Assembly: GCA_013289445.1 (NCBI GenBank)
Contig: JABCZZ010000029.1
Location: forward strand, 1-6,280
DNA length: 6,280 nt
Source of the DNA: Alphaproteobacteria bacterium
GTDB lineage: Bacteria > Pseudomonadota > Alphaproteobacteria > Rickettsiales > JABCZZ01
Reading direction: 5' to 3'
Below are positions 6,176 to 6,280 of this stretch, piece by piece. Position 1 is the stretch's first letter, and each line of letters starts with the position of its first letter. The position numbers were made by a program, and so were the translations under genes. A model generated the notes under the pieces. It saw nothing but the letters and a program-made list of their open reading frames with translations, was not told the origin of the DNA and did no database searches.

Positions 6176-6280
6176 CGCGGCACTGCATTCATGGTTTCAT
6201 GGCTCCCCGCTAAAGCGCGAGGCGCAGGAACTTTATATAACACTGGTGGAACAGTCACGGAATCCTTTTTTCTACACGGA
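6168..6280 (+). CDS. Ubiquinol-cytochrome c chaperone (CBP3-like), N-terminal fragment cut by window edge
   Basis: An open frame runs off the right edge and gives about 37 residues starting MVIAALHSWFHGSP, then KREAQELYITLVEQSRNPFFYT. The pattern L-Y-x-x-[LI]-V-x-Q-[SA]-R-x-P-x-F-Y matches the opening of the ubiquinol-cytochrome c chaperone family, related to yeast CBP3 and mitochondrial UQCC1, which assists assembly of the cytochrome bc1 complex. The position next to bamE, in divergent orientation, is also what I recall from alphaproteobacterial genomes, where this gene is followed by a DUF177 gene and plsX. The ATG at 6168 gives a leader length near that of relatives. Another in-frame ATG at 6156 has an AGG 7 nt (6-base spacer) upstream and is an alternative start. 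Either way the 5' end overlaps the start of bamE on the other strand by 8 or 20 bp. It is too short for full confirmation. Confidence 0.68.
   Translation, partial: MVIAALHSWFHGSPLKREAQELYITLVEQSRNPFFYT
6233..6240 (-). promoter_or_regulatory. Possible -10 region for bamE, inside the divergent gene
   Basis: Read on the minus strand, TTATATAA lies about 60 bp upstream of the bamE start and resembles a sigma-70 -10 box. No -35 hexamer at standard spacing stands out; the nearest candidates are GTGACT and TTCCGT, both poor. If real, the bamE promoter lies within the coding sequence of the divergent chaperone gene. The same bases encode conserved Leu-Tyr of that gene, so the AT-richness may reflect coding alone. 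Confidence 0.2.

Noticed and set aside
6191..6280. A second open frame from the ATG at 6191 to the window edge
   Set aside because: Its translation shows no family pattern, while the frame through 6168 matches the cytochrome c chaperone opening.

Overview
The window looks like an ordinary core-genome segment of an alphaproteobacterium of moderate GC. The main reasons are an alphaproteobacterial-type 2-oxoglutarate dehydrogenase E1, a tightly packed ribH-nusB-thiL run, and a BamE/OmlA-type lipoprotein carrying the alphaproteobacterial NLGRFN tail motif. The start of a CBP3-type ubiquinol-cytochrome c chaperone points the same way, because that family is typical of alphaproteobacteria and mitochondria. 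No genus can be named from this sequence. I see no rRNA, tRNA, CRISPR array, insertion sequence or phage gene.

Layout. The left edge (to 1379, + strand) is the C-terminal half of sucA. It meets, tail to tail and 6 bp apart, a minus-strand AsmA-family gene (1386-3038). A 77-bp gap between divergent genes (3051-3127; 89 bp to the preferred asmA start) holds a TGGAA-N6-TTCCA dyad and separates the AsmA-family gene from the plus-strand cluster. That cluster is ribH (3128-3556), nusB (3553-4032, ATGA overlap with ribH) and thiL (4036-4998, 3-bp gap). After about 90 bp comes a DUF4865-family gene (5092-5667), convergent with a minus-strand bamE (5684-6175). At the right edge a new plus-strand gene, whose product resembles ubiquinol-cytochrome c chaperones, begins at about 6168, so its 5' end overlaps the 5' end of bamE head to head.

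How the genes fit together. RibH makes the lumazine precursor of riboflavin, NusB is a transcription antitermination and rRNA-processing factor, and ThiL makes thiamine diphosphate. The three are probably co-transcribed and translationally coupled as a housekeeping unit. ThDP is the cofactor of the SucA enzyme at the left edge, but the two genes are not in one transcription unit here. The AsmA-family protein and BamE both belong to envelope and outer-membrane biogenesis. The edge gene should act in cytochrome bc1 assembly. I found no clear candidate for an undescribed system. The most useful second looks are the unlisted partial gene at the right edge with its 5'-5' overlap, the absence of sucB after sucA, and the DUF4865 gene of unknown function.
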